From positions 1 to 64,000 of the forward strand of contig PMSN01000014.1 of NCBI GenBank assembly GCA_003167555.1: 64,000 nucleotides of DNA. Reading direction: 5' to 3'. The stretch is from Spartobacteria bacterium. GTDB taxonomy: Bacteria > Verrucomicrobiota > Verrucomicrobiia > Chthoniobacterales > UBA10450. Each line of letters starts with the position of its first letter. Position 1 is the first letter of the stretch. Positions 37,915 to 47,409 of this stretch are shown here, piece by piece. The notes under the pieces are model-generated. The model did not search any database. It worked only from the letters and a program-made list of their open reading frames with translations, and had not been told where the DNA came from. A program made the position numbers and the translations under genes.

Positions 37915-40900
37915 ATGAAGGACAACGTCTTCACCATCACCATGAGGGTATTGATGGCTTCTGCCTTGGCTTTGTTCGCCGTAAGCCTTCCCTCCGGCGC
38001 TTGGGGCGAAGAGACGAAACCCGCGACGACTGCAACGCTTAAACCCGACCGTGCCCAACTTGAAGCGCAGTTCGCCAAGGCGAATGCCGATCGCACGGCG
38101 GCGAAGGAGAAGACTAAGGAGCGCGCCGACGCTGCCCGGAGCGCGATGCAGATCGCGTCGGATATAGCCTGGATGGCTTTCGATGCCGGGAAATTCGAGG
38201 AAGCTGCGAACTGGTTCGCCAAGAGCGCGGAACTTAAGGAGGACAGCCATGTCAACGCGCGTGGTTACTGGGAAGAAGATATTCGCATCCACGTCGCCGA
38301 GACAGAAGCGAAATTTGATCGCCAGATCAAGGACGCTCAAGCCAAGTTACCGACCGCGGAGGAATCCAAGAAGGCAACGCTCCGTCTGCTCATCGATACC
38401 TTGGAGAAGAACCGTCATACGACTCGCTACAACGACATCTCAATGCTGGAGAATGTGGCGCGGGAAAACAACGATACCGCCAGACTCCTCAAGTATGCGG
38501 AACAAGAGCTCGAGATCCGCCGCCTGGAGCTGGTTTACCTGGAGAAATCGAGCGCACCCAAGAAGGAAGCGGATTTGAAGAAGGTGCAGATCGCCACGTC
38601 GATGGAACGGGTGGCGGGCGCACAGGCAGACCTCGCCATGTTCGACCAGGCGGAGAAGAATTACCTCGAAGCGCTGGGGATCCGCCGCGCCCTACCCGAG
38701 GACCTGGCGGAACGGAAGCTGGAGGATGCCTTGAGCGCCCTCGGGCGAATGTACGTCCATAACGTCGGGGACCTTGTTAAGGCGCGCGACTACTACCAAC
38801 AGGCTCTGGCCGTTACTGAGGCCAGCGCCGCGTTGCGGCAGAAGGCGTTGGGCGAAGATTACTGGACGGCGGAACAGAAGGCGCAGATGTCGAAGGAGGA
38901 TCTGGCCAAGCACGAGGAAAGCCTCGCCCAGAATCGAGACATGACAGTAGCGCTCGATGCCCTCACGCAGGCGACGGTTCTGGCAAATCTCGGTGGTATT
39001 ATCGAAGAAGCGGGTGACTTGAAGAGCGCGCTCTCTTACTACGAGCGAGCGCTCAAGCTCGGCGATGCACTTCCACCGGGCGGGTACATCCATATCTTCG
39101 ACCTTTTCCGGGCCCGAATACGTGCGCGCGTCCTGGGCGATATCGCCTACCTTCATGCGGAGAGCGGCGAAGTGGATTTGGCGCTGAAAGAATTGAGCGA
39201 AGTGATTGCGATCAAGCGCAGCATTGGTGATGACGAGTGGACGGCACAATCGCTCCTCCAGGCCGCGGACCTTTCGCATAACAAAGGAGACACAGAGGCT
39301 GCCAGGCACAGCGTCGAACAAGCGCGCCAAATCTTCGCCGCGGCCCACAAACTAAATAGCGTGGTTTCCGCCACTGGCTTCCTGGCTGTGATCGCGCGAG
39401 ATGAGGGCAAACTGGACGAGGCCGCGCGTTTCGCGGAAGAGGCACTCGTGCTCGCACGCAAGACGGGCAACCTCGGAGCTATTTCCAGTTCGGCGCGAGC
39501 CTTTGCCTCGATCCGTGTGAAGCAAAACAAGCTCGCTGAAGCTAAGACGTTGATTGAAGAAGCGAAGGCGGCCGATGCAAAAACGAACTCTGTCGGCGAT
39601 CGTATCAGCACTCTCGGAATCGCCGGCGAGATTCTGGAAGCACAGGGGGACAACGCAAAGGCACTGGAGGCTTATCAGGAAGCGGTGAAGCTGGTCGAAA
39701 GCGTGCGCTCGACCGCCGCATCGGAAGCAGCGTTTGCCGACGTGAAGCGGAACTATCGCCCGTACGAACGCATCGTGCGGATCTTGATCAAGCTGAATCG
39801 ACCGGAGGACGCGTTTGATTACCTCAATCGCGCGAAGTCGAAGAAGCTCCAGGATTCGCTCCGCCTTTCCAGCATGAAGAGTGAAGACAAGGGCGTTCAG
39901 ACATTGCTGGAAAAGGCTAGTGGCGAAGAGAACAAGCTAAAGGCGGCGACCGCACAACGCGAGAGCGAGCAAGCCAAGCCGAAGGATCAGCAGGACAAAG
40001 CGAAGATCGAGAGTCTTAGCCGGGTAGTAGCTACTACTCAGGCAGAATGTTTTCGGCTCAACGAGCAGATCAAGGCCTCTAATCCGCACTGGGAAAAATT
40101 CATGACCCTCAATCCGGAGTCGCTCAAGAAGGCGCAAAAGCGCATTCCGCCAGAAGTGATGCTCATCCAATACGCGCCACTGGGCGAGGAGCTTTATGTC
40201 TTTCTCGTTACCAGGACGAGCATGAAGATCCTCATCGCGCCCGGCAAGCCGGCTGATCTCTTTAAGAAAATCCTCGCGGTCCGAAAGCAGATTACAACGG
40301 GTGAAACAGAAGGGCCGTTGACCAAGAACCTGACAGGACTCTACGATACGCTCATCGCGCCGGTTGAAGCCGACATTGCCCCTGTCAAGGTGATCGCTTT
40401 CATCCCGAACGGGCTCCTTTACTACCTTCCGATGCAGGCGCTGGCGAAGAAGAATGCCAGCGGCGAGATAAGATACCTTATCGAGGACAAACAGATCGTT
40501 TACTTAACCGCCGCTGACGTAATGAATGCGGTGCAGCCACCCGACGAGGAGAAGGCGCGCGACGGCATGCTGGCATTTGGCAATCCGACCGGGGCAAATC
40601 TGCCCTCGGCCGAGGAGGAAGTGAAAGGCATCGCCCAAGTCTTTCCGTCGACGGAAGTCTTATTTGGGCCGGATGTGACAAAGAAAGCGCTGGGAGCTGA
40701 GGAAAAGCTCAGCAAACGGATAGTTCACTTTGCTACCCACGGCATTCTCAATGCCTCGGCGCCGCTGGAGAGCTACATCCAATTAGCCGCTTCTGACTCT
40801 CCTGATTTGTCGCATCTTACCTTGGGGGAGATAGGGGGCCTTCCCTTTAACAAAGTGGACCTGGTTACGTTGTCGGCCTGCGAGACGGCAGTAGGAAACA

Positions 40901-41157
40901 AGGAACCTGATGGCGGCGAGGTCACTACTTTGGCCCATGCCTTTTCGAGCGCGGGAGCGACGACCGTCTTGGCGAGCTTGTGGAGCGTAGGCGACGAGAG
41001 CACCAAGGAGTTCATGGTGGAGTTTTACCGTCAGCTTGCATCCGGTGCGTCGAAAGCCGCGGCACTGCAAAGCGCCCAGATCAAGCTGCTGAAGAGCGCC
41101 AAGTTTTCGCGTCCACTTTATTGGGCGCCTTTTGTTCTCATGGGTGACTGGCGCTAG
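37915..41157 (+). CDS. Exported TPR-CHAT caspase-like protease
   Basis: 1,080 residues. A signal peptide (VLMASALALFAVSLPSGAWG) is followed by about 600 residues of TPR-like helical repeats, a coiled coil around 660-720, and a C-terminal CHAT domain. The caspase-type dyad is intact: His942 in VHFATHG and Cys989 in LSACETA, with LASLWSVGDEST and PLYWAPFVLMGDW. CHAT proteases are the effectors of several bacterial regulated-death pathways; here export suggests an envelope location. Follows the CHASE2 cyclase in the same operon. Confidence 0.92.
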   Translation: MKDNVFTITMRVLMASALALFAVSLPSGAWGEETKPATTATLKPDRAQLEAQFAKANADRTAAKEKTKERADAARSAMQIASDIAWMAFDAGKFEEAANWFAKSAELKEDSHVNARGYWEEDIRIHVAETEAKFDRQIKDAQAKLPTAEESKKATLRLLIDTLEKNRHTTRYNDISMLENVARENNDTARLLKYAEQELEIRRLELVYLEKSSAPKKEADLKKVQIATSMERVAGAQADLAMFDQAEKNYLEALGIRRALPEDLAERKLEDALSALGRMYVHNVGDLVKARDYYQQALAVTEASAALRQKALGEDYWTAEQKAQMSKEDLAKHEESLAQNRDMTVALDALTQATVLANLGGIIEEAGDLKSALSYYERALKLGDALPPGGYIHIFDLFRARIRARVLGDIAYLHAESGEVDLALKELSEVIAIKRSIGDDEWTAQSLLQAADLSHNKGDTEAARHSVEQARQIFAAAHKLNSVVSATGFLAVIARDEGKLDEAARFAEEALVLARKTGNLGAISSSARAFASIRVKQNKLAEAKTLIEEAKAADAKTNSVGDRISTLGIAGEILEAQGDNAKALEAYQEAVKLVESVRSTAASEAAFADVKRNYRPYERIVRILIKLNRPEDAFDYLNRAKSKKLQDSLRLSSMKSEDKGVQTLLEKASGEENKLKAATAQRESEQAKPKDQQDKAKIESLSRVVATTQAECFRLNEQIKASNPHWEKFMTLNPESLKKAQKRIPPEVMLIQYAPLGEELYVFLVTRTSMKILIAPGKPADLFKKILAVRKQITTGETEGPLTKNLTGLYDTLIAPVEADIAPVKVIAFIPNGLLYYLPMQALAKKNASGEIRYLIEDKQIVYLTAADVMNAVQPPDEEKARDGMLAFGNPTGANLPSAEEEVKGIAQVFPSTEVLFGPDVTKKALGAEEKLSKRIVHFATHGILNASAPLESYIQLAASDSPDLSHLTLGEIGGLPFNKVDLVTLSACETAVGNKEPDGGEVTTLAHAFSSAGATTVLASLWSVGDESTKEFMVEFYRQLASGASKAAALQSAQIKLLKSAKFSRPLYWAPFVLMGDWR

Positions 41158-41243
41158 GCGGGCGCCATTGCGGTTGTTGAGCTATCGTAGCGCTTGTCAA
41201 AGTGCACACGAATTGATAGGCGGTTACGCGCAGTGTCAATCGT

Positions 41244-43169
41244 ATGACCCACGCCAGCGAATTAGAAAAGGAAGCCAGCCAGGAACCATCGCCGGATAGA
41301 ACCGCGCGGGACTTGCCCTCCGGCTACAGGTATTGGGCATTCATCAGCTACAGCCATCGCGATGAGCAATCGGCGAAATGGCTGCACGAGGGAATCGAGA
41401 CCTATCGAATCCCGCGTGCGCTGGTGGGCAAGCCATTGCAGGGCGGTTCGACGCCCCGTCGAATGTTCCCGCTCTTTCGGGACCGCGACGAGTTACCAGG
41501 CGCCGCGGAGTTGGGAGCGCAGATTCGCCAGGCCCTCGAACAATCGCTTTACCTCATCGTCATCTGCTCTCCGCGAGCCGCTGTTTCCCCGTGGGTGAGC
41601 CAGGAGGTGCAGGCTTTCAAGGCGCTGGGAAGGGAAGATCGTGTCCTCTGTCTGATCATCGATGGCGAACCCAATGCCGATCTAAGTCTCGGAGAACTGG
41701 AATGCTTTCCTCTCGCTGTGCGCTTCAAGGTGAACGCAGCGGGAGAGCTCAAGAGCGAACCGACCGAGCCGATCGCGGCCGATGCGCGCACGGGAAAGGA
41801 CGGCAAGGCGAACGCGAGACTCAAACTTCTCGCTGGCATGCTGCGAGTAGGCTTTGACCAACTGCACCAGCGTGAGCGCCAGCGTGCCTTGCGCCGGCGC
41901 CTTCGCTTGTCGCTTGCGAGCCTGGCCTTGGGGATATTGATGTTGGCCGGATACATGGCGCTGGCAGATCTGGGAGTGGGCGTTCCGGGCGGCGAACGTA
42001 TTCGGAGAATATTCGATGGCTTCGATTCGTCCTTCTTTCGCCCCATCGCGAACGATGCGACCATCCGTCGCGCGGCACGCGACACGCGCTATGCTACCTC
42101 CGCCGTTTTGCTCGATGTCTGGCGAAAAGGTAATCGGTTTGTCTTTGAGAGCCCAAGTCGACGAGGCCACCCGCAAACTCTCCAGGTATGGAATGTCTCT
42201 CAGGCCCTCAGTGGTTTATTACGCTCACCCGATCTGACACCGGAACAATTGCACGGACTTATCACAGAACTCAACGTGACCTTCGCTCCGGACCTCCTGA
42301 TTGAAGCCGGTGAAAAGAAATACGGGTTCCTCTCCACTAGCGGCCTTTACACTCAGGCCGAAGCTACACTGTGGAATGTCACCGCCATCTCGATGGCATT
42401 AGGCCGCCCGGGACTGGTCGGAGGTGAAGAACGCAAGCGATTGGAGCAACGGCTGGTCGAGGTGCAGAGCCATCTTGCACTCTACTGGGATCCCGTGACT
42501 GGAGGATGGAACACCTACCCCAACCAACTTACGCCTGCCTATCACGAGACTTATACTGCTGCGCTGGCGTTGCTGACCCTTCTGGAGGTGCGCGAGGCCA
42601 ACCTCCCATGGGTAGGTGACATTGTTCTTCGGGACCGGATGCTCAATAGGACAGCGGAGTGGCTTATCAGCCAGTGGAATCCCGCGGGTGATTCCCCTGG
42701 CTGGCGCGGCGCGGTCGATGATGAGGCGCCTGTTTCCGATGGCCTCACAATTCAAATTTATAGTGAACTGCTTCGTGCCGAGGCTGAATGTGGCCTGGTC
42801 ATCCCGGCGCCGATACTCGATGCCATTCCACGCCATTTGCTGCGCCTGATCGGTCGTTCCCTAGACTCTGCGCCGAGCGTGGGCCGGTTTAGCCGTGCCT
42901 TCATCAATCACGAAGGCCAGTCATTCGACATCAATCCGTCAGTTAATTGTCTCTGGCACCCGTGGGCGATCTACTCGGTTCGGTGCTGGCTAAACCGTCT
43001 AGATACTCATCCGGGGTCCCGCGAGCAACGAACACAAATGCGGCGGGTTTTCAGCTACCTGATCGTCAACCTTGGGGTCGAACTTAAAGCAAAGATCGAC
43101 CACGACTCGGTCCCATCATTCATGGCGGCCGAAACGATGTACGCCTATTCCAGGATTTCGTTTCCGTGA
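41244..43169 (+). CDS. TIR domain - membrane helix - large C-terminal domain protein
   Basis: 641 residues. A TIR-like domain at about 28-165 (WAFISYSHRDEQSAKWLHE, FRDRDELPG, LIVICSPRAAVSPWVSQEVQ; the Glu in WVSQEVQ is the candidate NADase residue). A basic stretch and one membrane helix (about 228-250, SLALGILMLAGYMALA) follow. The outer 390 residues are helical with spaced TAALALLTLLE-like repeats, resembling alpha/alpha-toroid proteins, but I cannot name the family. Last gene of the + strand operon, 86 bp after TPR-CHAT and converging on the - strand conflict genes. The topology puts TIR in the cytoplasm and the C-terminal domain outside. Confidence 0.8.
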   Translation: MTHASELEKEASQEPSPDRTARDLPSGYRYWAFISYSHRDEQSAKWLHEGIETYRIPRALVGKPLQGGSTPRRMFPLFRDRDELPGAAELGAQIRQALEQSLYLIVICSPRAAVSPWVSQEVQAFKALGREDRVLCLIIDGEPNADLSLGELECFPLAVRFKVNAAGELKSEPTEPIAADARTGKDGKANARLKLLAGMLRVGFDQLHQRERQRALRRRLRLSLASLALGILMLAGYMALADLGVGVPGGERIRRIFDGFDSSFFRPIANDATIRRAARDTRYATSAVLLDVWRKGNRFVFESPSRRGHPQTLQVWNVSQALSGLLRSPDLTPEQLHGLITELNVTFAPDLLIEAGEKKYGFLSTSGLYTQAEATLWNVTAISMALGRPGLVGGEERKRLEQRLVEVQSHLALYWDPVTGGWNTYPNQLTPAYHETYTAALALLTLLEVREANLPWVGDIVLRDRMLNRTAEWLISQWNPAGDSPGWRGAVDDEAPVSDGLTIQIYSELLRAEAECGLVIPAPILDAIPRHLLRLIGRSLDSAPSVGRFSRAFINHEGQSFDINPSVNCLWHPWAIYSVRCWLNRLDTHPGSREQRTQMRRVFSYLIVNLGVELKAKIDHDSVPSFMAAETMYAYSRISFP

Positions 43170-43354
43170 GAATCTTGTCGGTGGATTTGGGTCTCGACTT
43201 CGATGCGATCTTGTCCCAAAACGGTGTTGGTGAAAACCGTTCTTCTTCTTGCGGCAGTCTTAGCTTCGAGCTATGACATGGACCTTCCGCAATCACCAGG
43301 CGGCGTGGTGTCTGGTAACACGAAATAACTCACGAAACTGTGCAAACATTGTAA

Positions 43355-43814
43355 ATGAATCCAGCAATGCAGCCTGGGCTTATCGCGGGAGTAGCTGCGA
43401 TAGGAGGATCGGTGGTTGGGGCACTGGCGTCGCTGGGGACGACGTTTATCAATCAGCGGCTCCAAGCGTGCCGCGAGCGCTTAACCAAAGACCTGGCGAA
43501 TCGTGAGGAACTCTACGGAGGCTTTATCGAGGAGATCATCCCGTTATTCGTCGATTCCATCAACTGTACGACAATAGATCCGTCGAAACTCTTGAATCTT
43601 TACTCGATGGTGGCGCGCATTCGTTTGATTTCGAGCGACGAACGTATTGCATGGCGCCGAAAAAGTGGTGGCCGACCTGATAAAATCTTACCGGCAACCT
43701 GTCCGAGACATGAGCGAGATCATTTATCACGTTAGCCACGATGCCCTGGATCCAATGCGTGAATTTACCCAGGCATGTCGCCAGGAACGGAGCGTGATCC
43801 TACGACAGTTATAA
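43355..43814 (+). pseudogene. Small membrane-anchored protein gene with a frameshift
   Basis: N-terminal anchor (LIAGVAAIGGSVVGALASLG) followed by a charged helical part (NREELYGGFIEEIIPL, LLNLYSMVARIRLISSDERIA). The frame then runs off into unlike sequence, whereas another frame from about 43658 continues as EKVVADLIKSYRQPVRDMSE up to a TAA at 43812-43814. One extra base near 43657 explains this. Intact relatives of about 150 residues are common in soil bacteria; function unknown. Confidence 0.6.
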
Positions 43815-43822
43815 CCGATGCC

Positions 43823-44740
43823 CTACGGTCTGGACACCGGTCGAGTAGGAGTGCGGACAGGCTCAGCGCCCAGGCCGCCACCAACGCCCAGGTAAATGCT
43901 GGGGGGATTGTCGTCACCACTTTGCACGATGGCTGCGGTAAGGCCGAAGCGCTTTCCTCGCCATTGGACGCCTGCTGCCCAGGGAGTAAATTCGTCCTTC
44001 CTTTTCGCGAACTGCGTGACCTCTCCTATCAGGTAAAAATTATGTGGCAGCTGGACCTCGACGCCGCCGTAGAACCGGTTCGTGTTTCTATCTGGCGCCT
44101 GGAGCCACGATTCACGAAATCCTCCCTGGAAGGTCACTGTTTTTAAACATCCTTTCTCATCTATCGGCACGGTCTTTGAGACAGCGAGATAAACGTTCGA
44201 AGAATCGAAGTTGTCCGTTCCCATCTTGGAGTAAGCGCCCAGGCTTATTTCCGGCCACCATTCGCGATCGCGGACTAACCGGATCCTGGCCATCGGTCCG
44301 CCCGTGCCATAAGAACCTTCCGGAACTTCGCCACCGCTGGTCCTGAAGTTAAACATGTTGGCAACGAAACCTAGCTCCAGCCAGTCGCGCACGCCGTAGC
44401 TGAAATACATCGCGTGTCCGAGGATGTCCGTGTCCTGGTTGGTAAGAACGAGGCAGTAGCCAAAACCGAATGTGCCTTGTGCCAGGGTGGCGGAAGTCGG
44501 GTTGAGAAACATGCCCGATGGGCCTTCCAGGGTAATCATTCCGCGCGATTCCCGCGCCGCAACTGGAACTTCCACGATGGGTCCTTCCTTGGAATCAGAA
44601 AGGACGTCCGAACCGGCCAGACTCGCGCTTGCGATGAGCGCGACGATCAATGCGGTTGCAAAGCCAGACTTGATCAAGCCGAGTCGCGGCGGGGCACCGC
44701 GTCGGTTGATCGGAAGAGGCGTCAAGCGAAATGAAAGCAT
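43823..44740 (-). CDS. Putative outer-membrane beta-barrel protein (YjbH-like start)
   Basis: 305 residues with a long N-terminal region ending in a signal peptide (ATALIVALIASASLAGS). The mature protein opens with LEGPSGMFLNPTSATLAQGT, a pattern seen in YjbH/exopolysaccharide-type barrels, and then shows alternating amphipathic strands (FGFGYCLVL, MYFSYGVRDWLELGFVANMF, FYGGVEVQLPHNFYLIGEV). It lies 94 bp after the patatin gene on the same strand, so it may be the last gene of that operon or independent. Role unknown. Confidence 0.7.
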   Translation of the reverse strand: MLSFRLTPLPINRRGAPPRLGLIKSGFATALIVALIASASLAGSDVLSDSKEGPIVEVPVAARESRGMITLEGPSGMFLNPTSATLAQGTFGFGYCLVLTNQDTDILGHAMYFSYGVRDWLELGFVANMFNFRTSGGEVPEGSYGTGGPMARIRLVRDREWWPEISLGAYSKMGTDNFDSSNVYLAVSKTVPIDEKGCLKTVTFQGGFRESWLQAPDRNTNRFYGGVEVQLPHNFYLIGEVTQFAKRKDEFTPWAAGVQWRGKRFGLTAAIVQSGDDNPPSIYLGVGGGLGAEPVRTPTRPVSRP

Positions 44741-44834
44741 CCCGCTATCTTGAGGACGGAGAGATGAGAGTCAATCGTAATCCTTCACGGGCATCTGATC
44801 TTCCCAGGCCGCTGAGCGATGTCCTGTTCTACCG

Positions 44835-45914
44835 CTACTGCAAGTGCTCCGCTCGCACGTGCTCTTCAGCGTAACGCGCGCCTAGTTCACGAAGGTAGGG
44901 GATGAGCTCGAGGTTGTCGAGCGTGATGCCGCTCTTACTCGTTCGTTTGGCTGAACTCAATTCATCCTGGGTGAAGAGATGATCGTAACGGACATAACTG
45001 AATTGCTTCCGATCCACATCGGCTGGCTCTCCGTGCAAATCTCCCAGTTCGGAATCGATAGGAGCGCCTTCTTTGCAGTAGCCGATCGTTCTGCACATGA
45101 TGTCTTGTTGCAAGCTGATCGAATCCATTAGCGCCATGGGGACAGAGCGCGCGGTGAAGAGCAGGTTCATCTGCTCACCTCGCAGCAGGCCGGCGCCCGT
45201 CCGCTCGCGTCCAGTGCCGATGGAAACGAGAAGCATGTTGTTGACGCCAGTGGCCCAGTTGAGCTTGTAGCAAGGCAACGTGGCCATGGAAAATAACAGG
45301 AACGCGGGGTTGTTATAGGGCGTGATGGCACCGTCGACAAAGACCTGCCGGATGCCACCCAGCACGATTGTCTCGGGCGGAAAGTAAACCGGCGCGGCGG
45401 TGCTGGCCCGGACGAGCTGCCAAAGGGGAAGGTGCAAGTTACAATTCGCTCGAGCAAGATCGTTGAATTTTGCCGCCGGATTATTCGAGACGGGCCACGG
45501 CGAGCCGGTCGTGTGATTGCGCATGACAAGAGTAAGGAGGGTGCGCAACTTCTTGGTGCTAAGTAACGCGGGGACCTTGCCTTCGCCATCTTCGGAGAAG
45601 ACGACCTTGAACATGTTTGTGATCGCCTCCGCCTCGAACTTGTTCCAGAAGCGCCGGTAGAGAGGCGCCGGGCGAAAGATTTCGACGGCGCGGGTAGTAT
45701 AAAGCTCCTGCACCTCGGCCACAGTCATGCCCCAGGAAAGACAAGTCGCGATGATCGCGCCGGTGCTGGTACCGGCGATATAATCGAAGTAATCGGCGAG
45801 AACGAGATCCGGCTGGCTGCGTTGCTGACGCAAGTGCGCTTCGATTCGCGCAAGGATTTCGAGCGAGAATACTCCGCGAATTCCTCCCCCATCGAGCGCA
45901 AGCAGTCTCTTCAT
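44835..45914 (-). CDS. Patatin-like phospholipase (CapV-type architecture)
   Basis: 359 residues, patatin fold from the first residue. Oxyanion loop GGGIRG (9-14), nucleophile Ser50 in GTSTG, and Asp194 in VDGA complete the dyad, so it should be an active lipid acyl hydrolase. No signal peptide: cytoplasmic, acting on the inner membrane. The length and order resemble CBASS effector CapV and other defence patatins. It is 13 bp behind the SLOG-4TM gene, the last of four tightly packed genes. No CD-NTase is present, so a different trigger is expected. Confidence 0.9.
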   Translation of the reverse strand: MKRLLALDGGGIRGVFSLEILARIEAHLRQQRSQPDLVLADYFDYIAGTSTGAIIATCLSWGMTVAEVQELYTTRAVEIFRPAPLYRRFWNKFEAEAITNMFKVVFSEDGEGKVPALLSTKKLRTLLTLVMRNHTTGSPWPVSNNPAAKFNDLARANCNLHLPLWQLVRASTAAPVYFPPETIVLGGIRQVFVDGAITPYNNPAFLLFSMATLPCYKLNWATGVNNMLLVSIGTGRERTGAGLLRGEQMNLLFTARSVPMALMDSISLQQDIMCRTIGYCKEGAPIDSELGDLHGEPADVDRKQFSYVRYDHLFTQDELSSAKRTSKSGITLDNLELIPYLRELGARYAEEHVRAEHLQ

Positions 45915-45927
45915 CGTTCTCGTCCGT

Positions 45928-47409
45928 TTATTGGAATCGCGGGTTCCGGAAAAGCACAAACCATTCGAGAAATTCCTGCGCGAAAAGTTTCTCCGCCTTT
46001 TCCACCGCGTTCTGCAAGGTCACAATGTTTTCGGATTGCACAATTTGATTCCGTGCCGCGGTCAGTCGTTTTGTCATTTCGTGGGAGCGCGCCAGTTGCC
46101 GATGCAAGTCGAAGATTGAGATTAACGACAAGGCACAGCCGGCGGCAAGTGGTAATGCAAACGGCAGAAAGGAGGCGACAACTCGACCTAGCTCAGGATT
46201 GAAGCGATTTACTCCAACCGTCGCGACGAAGATGCCTCGCGTGATTGCCAGCCCGGAGAAGAGCCAGAACGCCGGTGTGAGAATCAAAAGCATTCTGCGC
46301 AGCGCCCGGCTCCGTTTGCTGAAATAATTTATCTGCGAATCGATTCGGGTCCGCAGATAATGTTCCTTCCAGGCGAGCAAATCGCTTGCCTGCGGCGGGG
46401 GCGAACTCGAGCGCAGGACACGTAAAGATTTGGCCAGCCGCGCGAAGCCTTGCAGCTCCCGAAACCAGAAGGGCGCCACTACGACCGGCAGATCCCAAGT
46501 AGCCAACACGGAGCGGCACATCTCCGCACCCACTCGGCAGCGCATCCACGTGTGATGCGCGTCCTTGCGTTTCACGTAGGCGATCGCCAGGGTCGCCAAG
46601 GCGACCAGCAGGAAGATGAGCAAGTCGAGCAGACCCGAATTCAAGCCCAGGCCAATCGCGGCGGCGGTCAGGGCGACAGCGACGGTATTCATGAGCAGCG
46701 ACGCGGCGACCCATCGCCGAAAATTAGGAGCGATCCGCGTCGCCACGGCATCTACCTTTTGGAAGAAGCGCTCGATATGTTGCTTTGGACTCTCGCCATC
46801 CATCGAAGGCGCTTGTTTACTCCTTAAGTGATTCAGGAAGCTAAACTCCGGATCCATGAACGTGTCGTCGCGAAACGATTCGCGCTCCACCTTGAGCTGG
46901 TCGGGGTGAATCAGGATGATTGGCTTATTCTGCATTCGCGCATACGCCACGACTTCCGCTGTTCCGCCAAGGCCGCGCGCCGGCTCGCCATCCCACACCG
47001 TCATCAAAACATCGGCCTCGTCCACGGTGCGCAGCCCGCAGCGGAGATAAGCCGCGGGCCGATCGTCTGAGGTGCCAGAGATCTCAACGTCCATGGCCCG
47101 GCTTAACAACTCAGTGACGTGCGACCATTGGCTCTCGCTAAAGTCATTTCGGAATTCAGCGGGCGAAAACGGGAGCGCCGCCACCCACGGTATCTTCAGC
47201 GACTGGCAAGCTTCGGCAAAAAGAGTGTCGGCTCCGATCGCGGCCGAGGCATATCCGACGATCTCGCCCGGCACTTCCCTGCGCAGCACTTCGAGTTCTT
47301 CGCGAATGACTCTGCCCACAGCTACAGGGTTCTTCAAATCTCTATGACCGGTGAAGGCAACTACCCAAAACGGCGACAGCTGGGCGTCATCGCCGTTCGA
47401 GTGTTTCAT
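45928..47409 (-). CDS. SLOG/LOG-like domain fused to a four-helix membrane domain (SLATT/DUF4231-like)
   Basis: 493 residues. Residues 14-170 form a Rossmann-like SLOG domain: FTGHRDLKNP, ASAAIGADTLFAEAC, WDGEPARGLGGTAEVVAYA and PIILIHPD. SLOG domains bind nucleotide-derived ligands, for example cyclic ADP-ribose products in Thoeris. Four membrane helices follow in two pairs (about 233-254, 260-278, 372-395, 410-432) separated by a helical region with WMRCRVGAEMCRS, similar to SLATT/DUF4231 proteins proposed to form pores. Starts inside the stop of the nSTAND gene (ATGA overlap). Best reading: a ligand-gated membrane effector; this is inferred from domain order. Confidence 0.75.
   Translation of the reverse strand: MKHSNGDDAQLSPFWVVAFTGHRDLKNPVAVGRVIREELEVLRREVPGEIVGYASAAIGADTLFAEACQSLKIPWVAALPFSPAEFRNDFSESQWSHVTELLSRAMDVEISGTSDDRPAAYLRCGLRTVDEADVLMTVWDGEPARGLGGTAEVVAYARMQNKPIILIHPDQLKVERESFRDDTFMDPEFSFLNHLRSKQAPSMDGESPKQHIERFFQKVDAVATRIAPNFRRWVAASLLMNTVAVALTAAAIGLGLNSGLLDLLIFLLVALATLAIAYVKRKDAHHTWMRCRVGAEMCRSVLATWDLPVVVAPFWFRELQGFARLAKSLRVLRSSSPPPQASDLLAWKEHYLRTRIDSQINYFSKRSRALRRMLLILTPAFWLFSGLAITRGIFVATVGVNRFNPELGRVVASFLPFALPLAAGCALSLISIFDLHRQLARSHEMTKRLTAARNQIVQSENIVTLQNAVEKAEKLFAQEFLEWFVLFRNPRFQ

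Noticed and set aside
43170-43354. Possible terminator AACGGT...ACCGTT followed by CTTCTTCTT
   Set aside because: The stem is only six pairs and the tail is not a T-run, so it is too weak to list.
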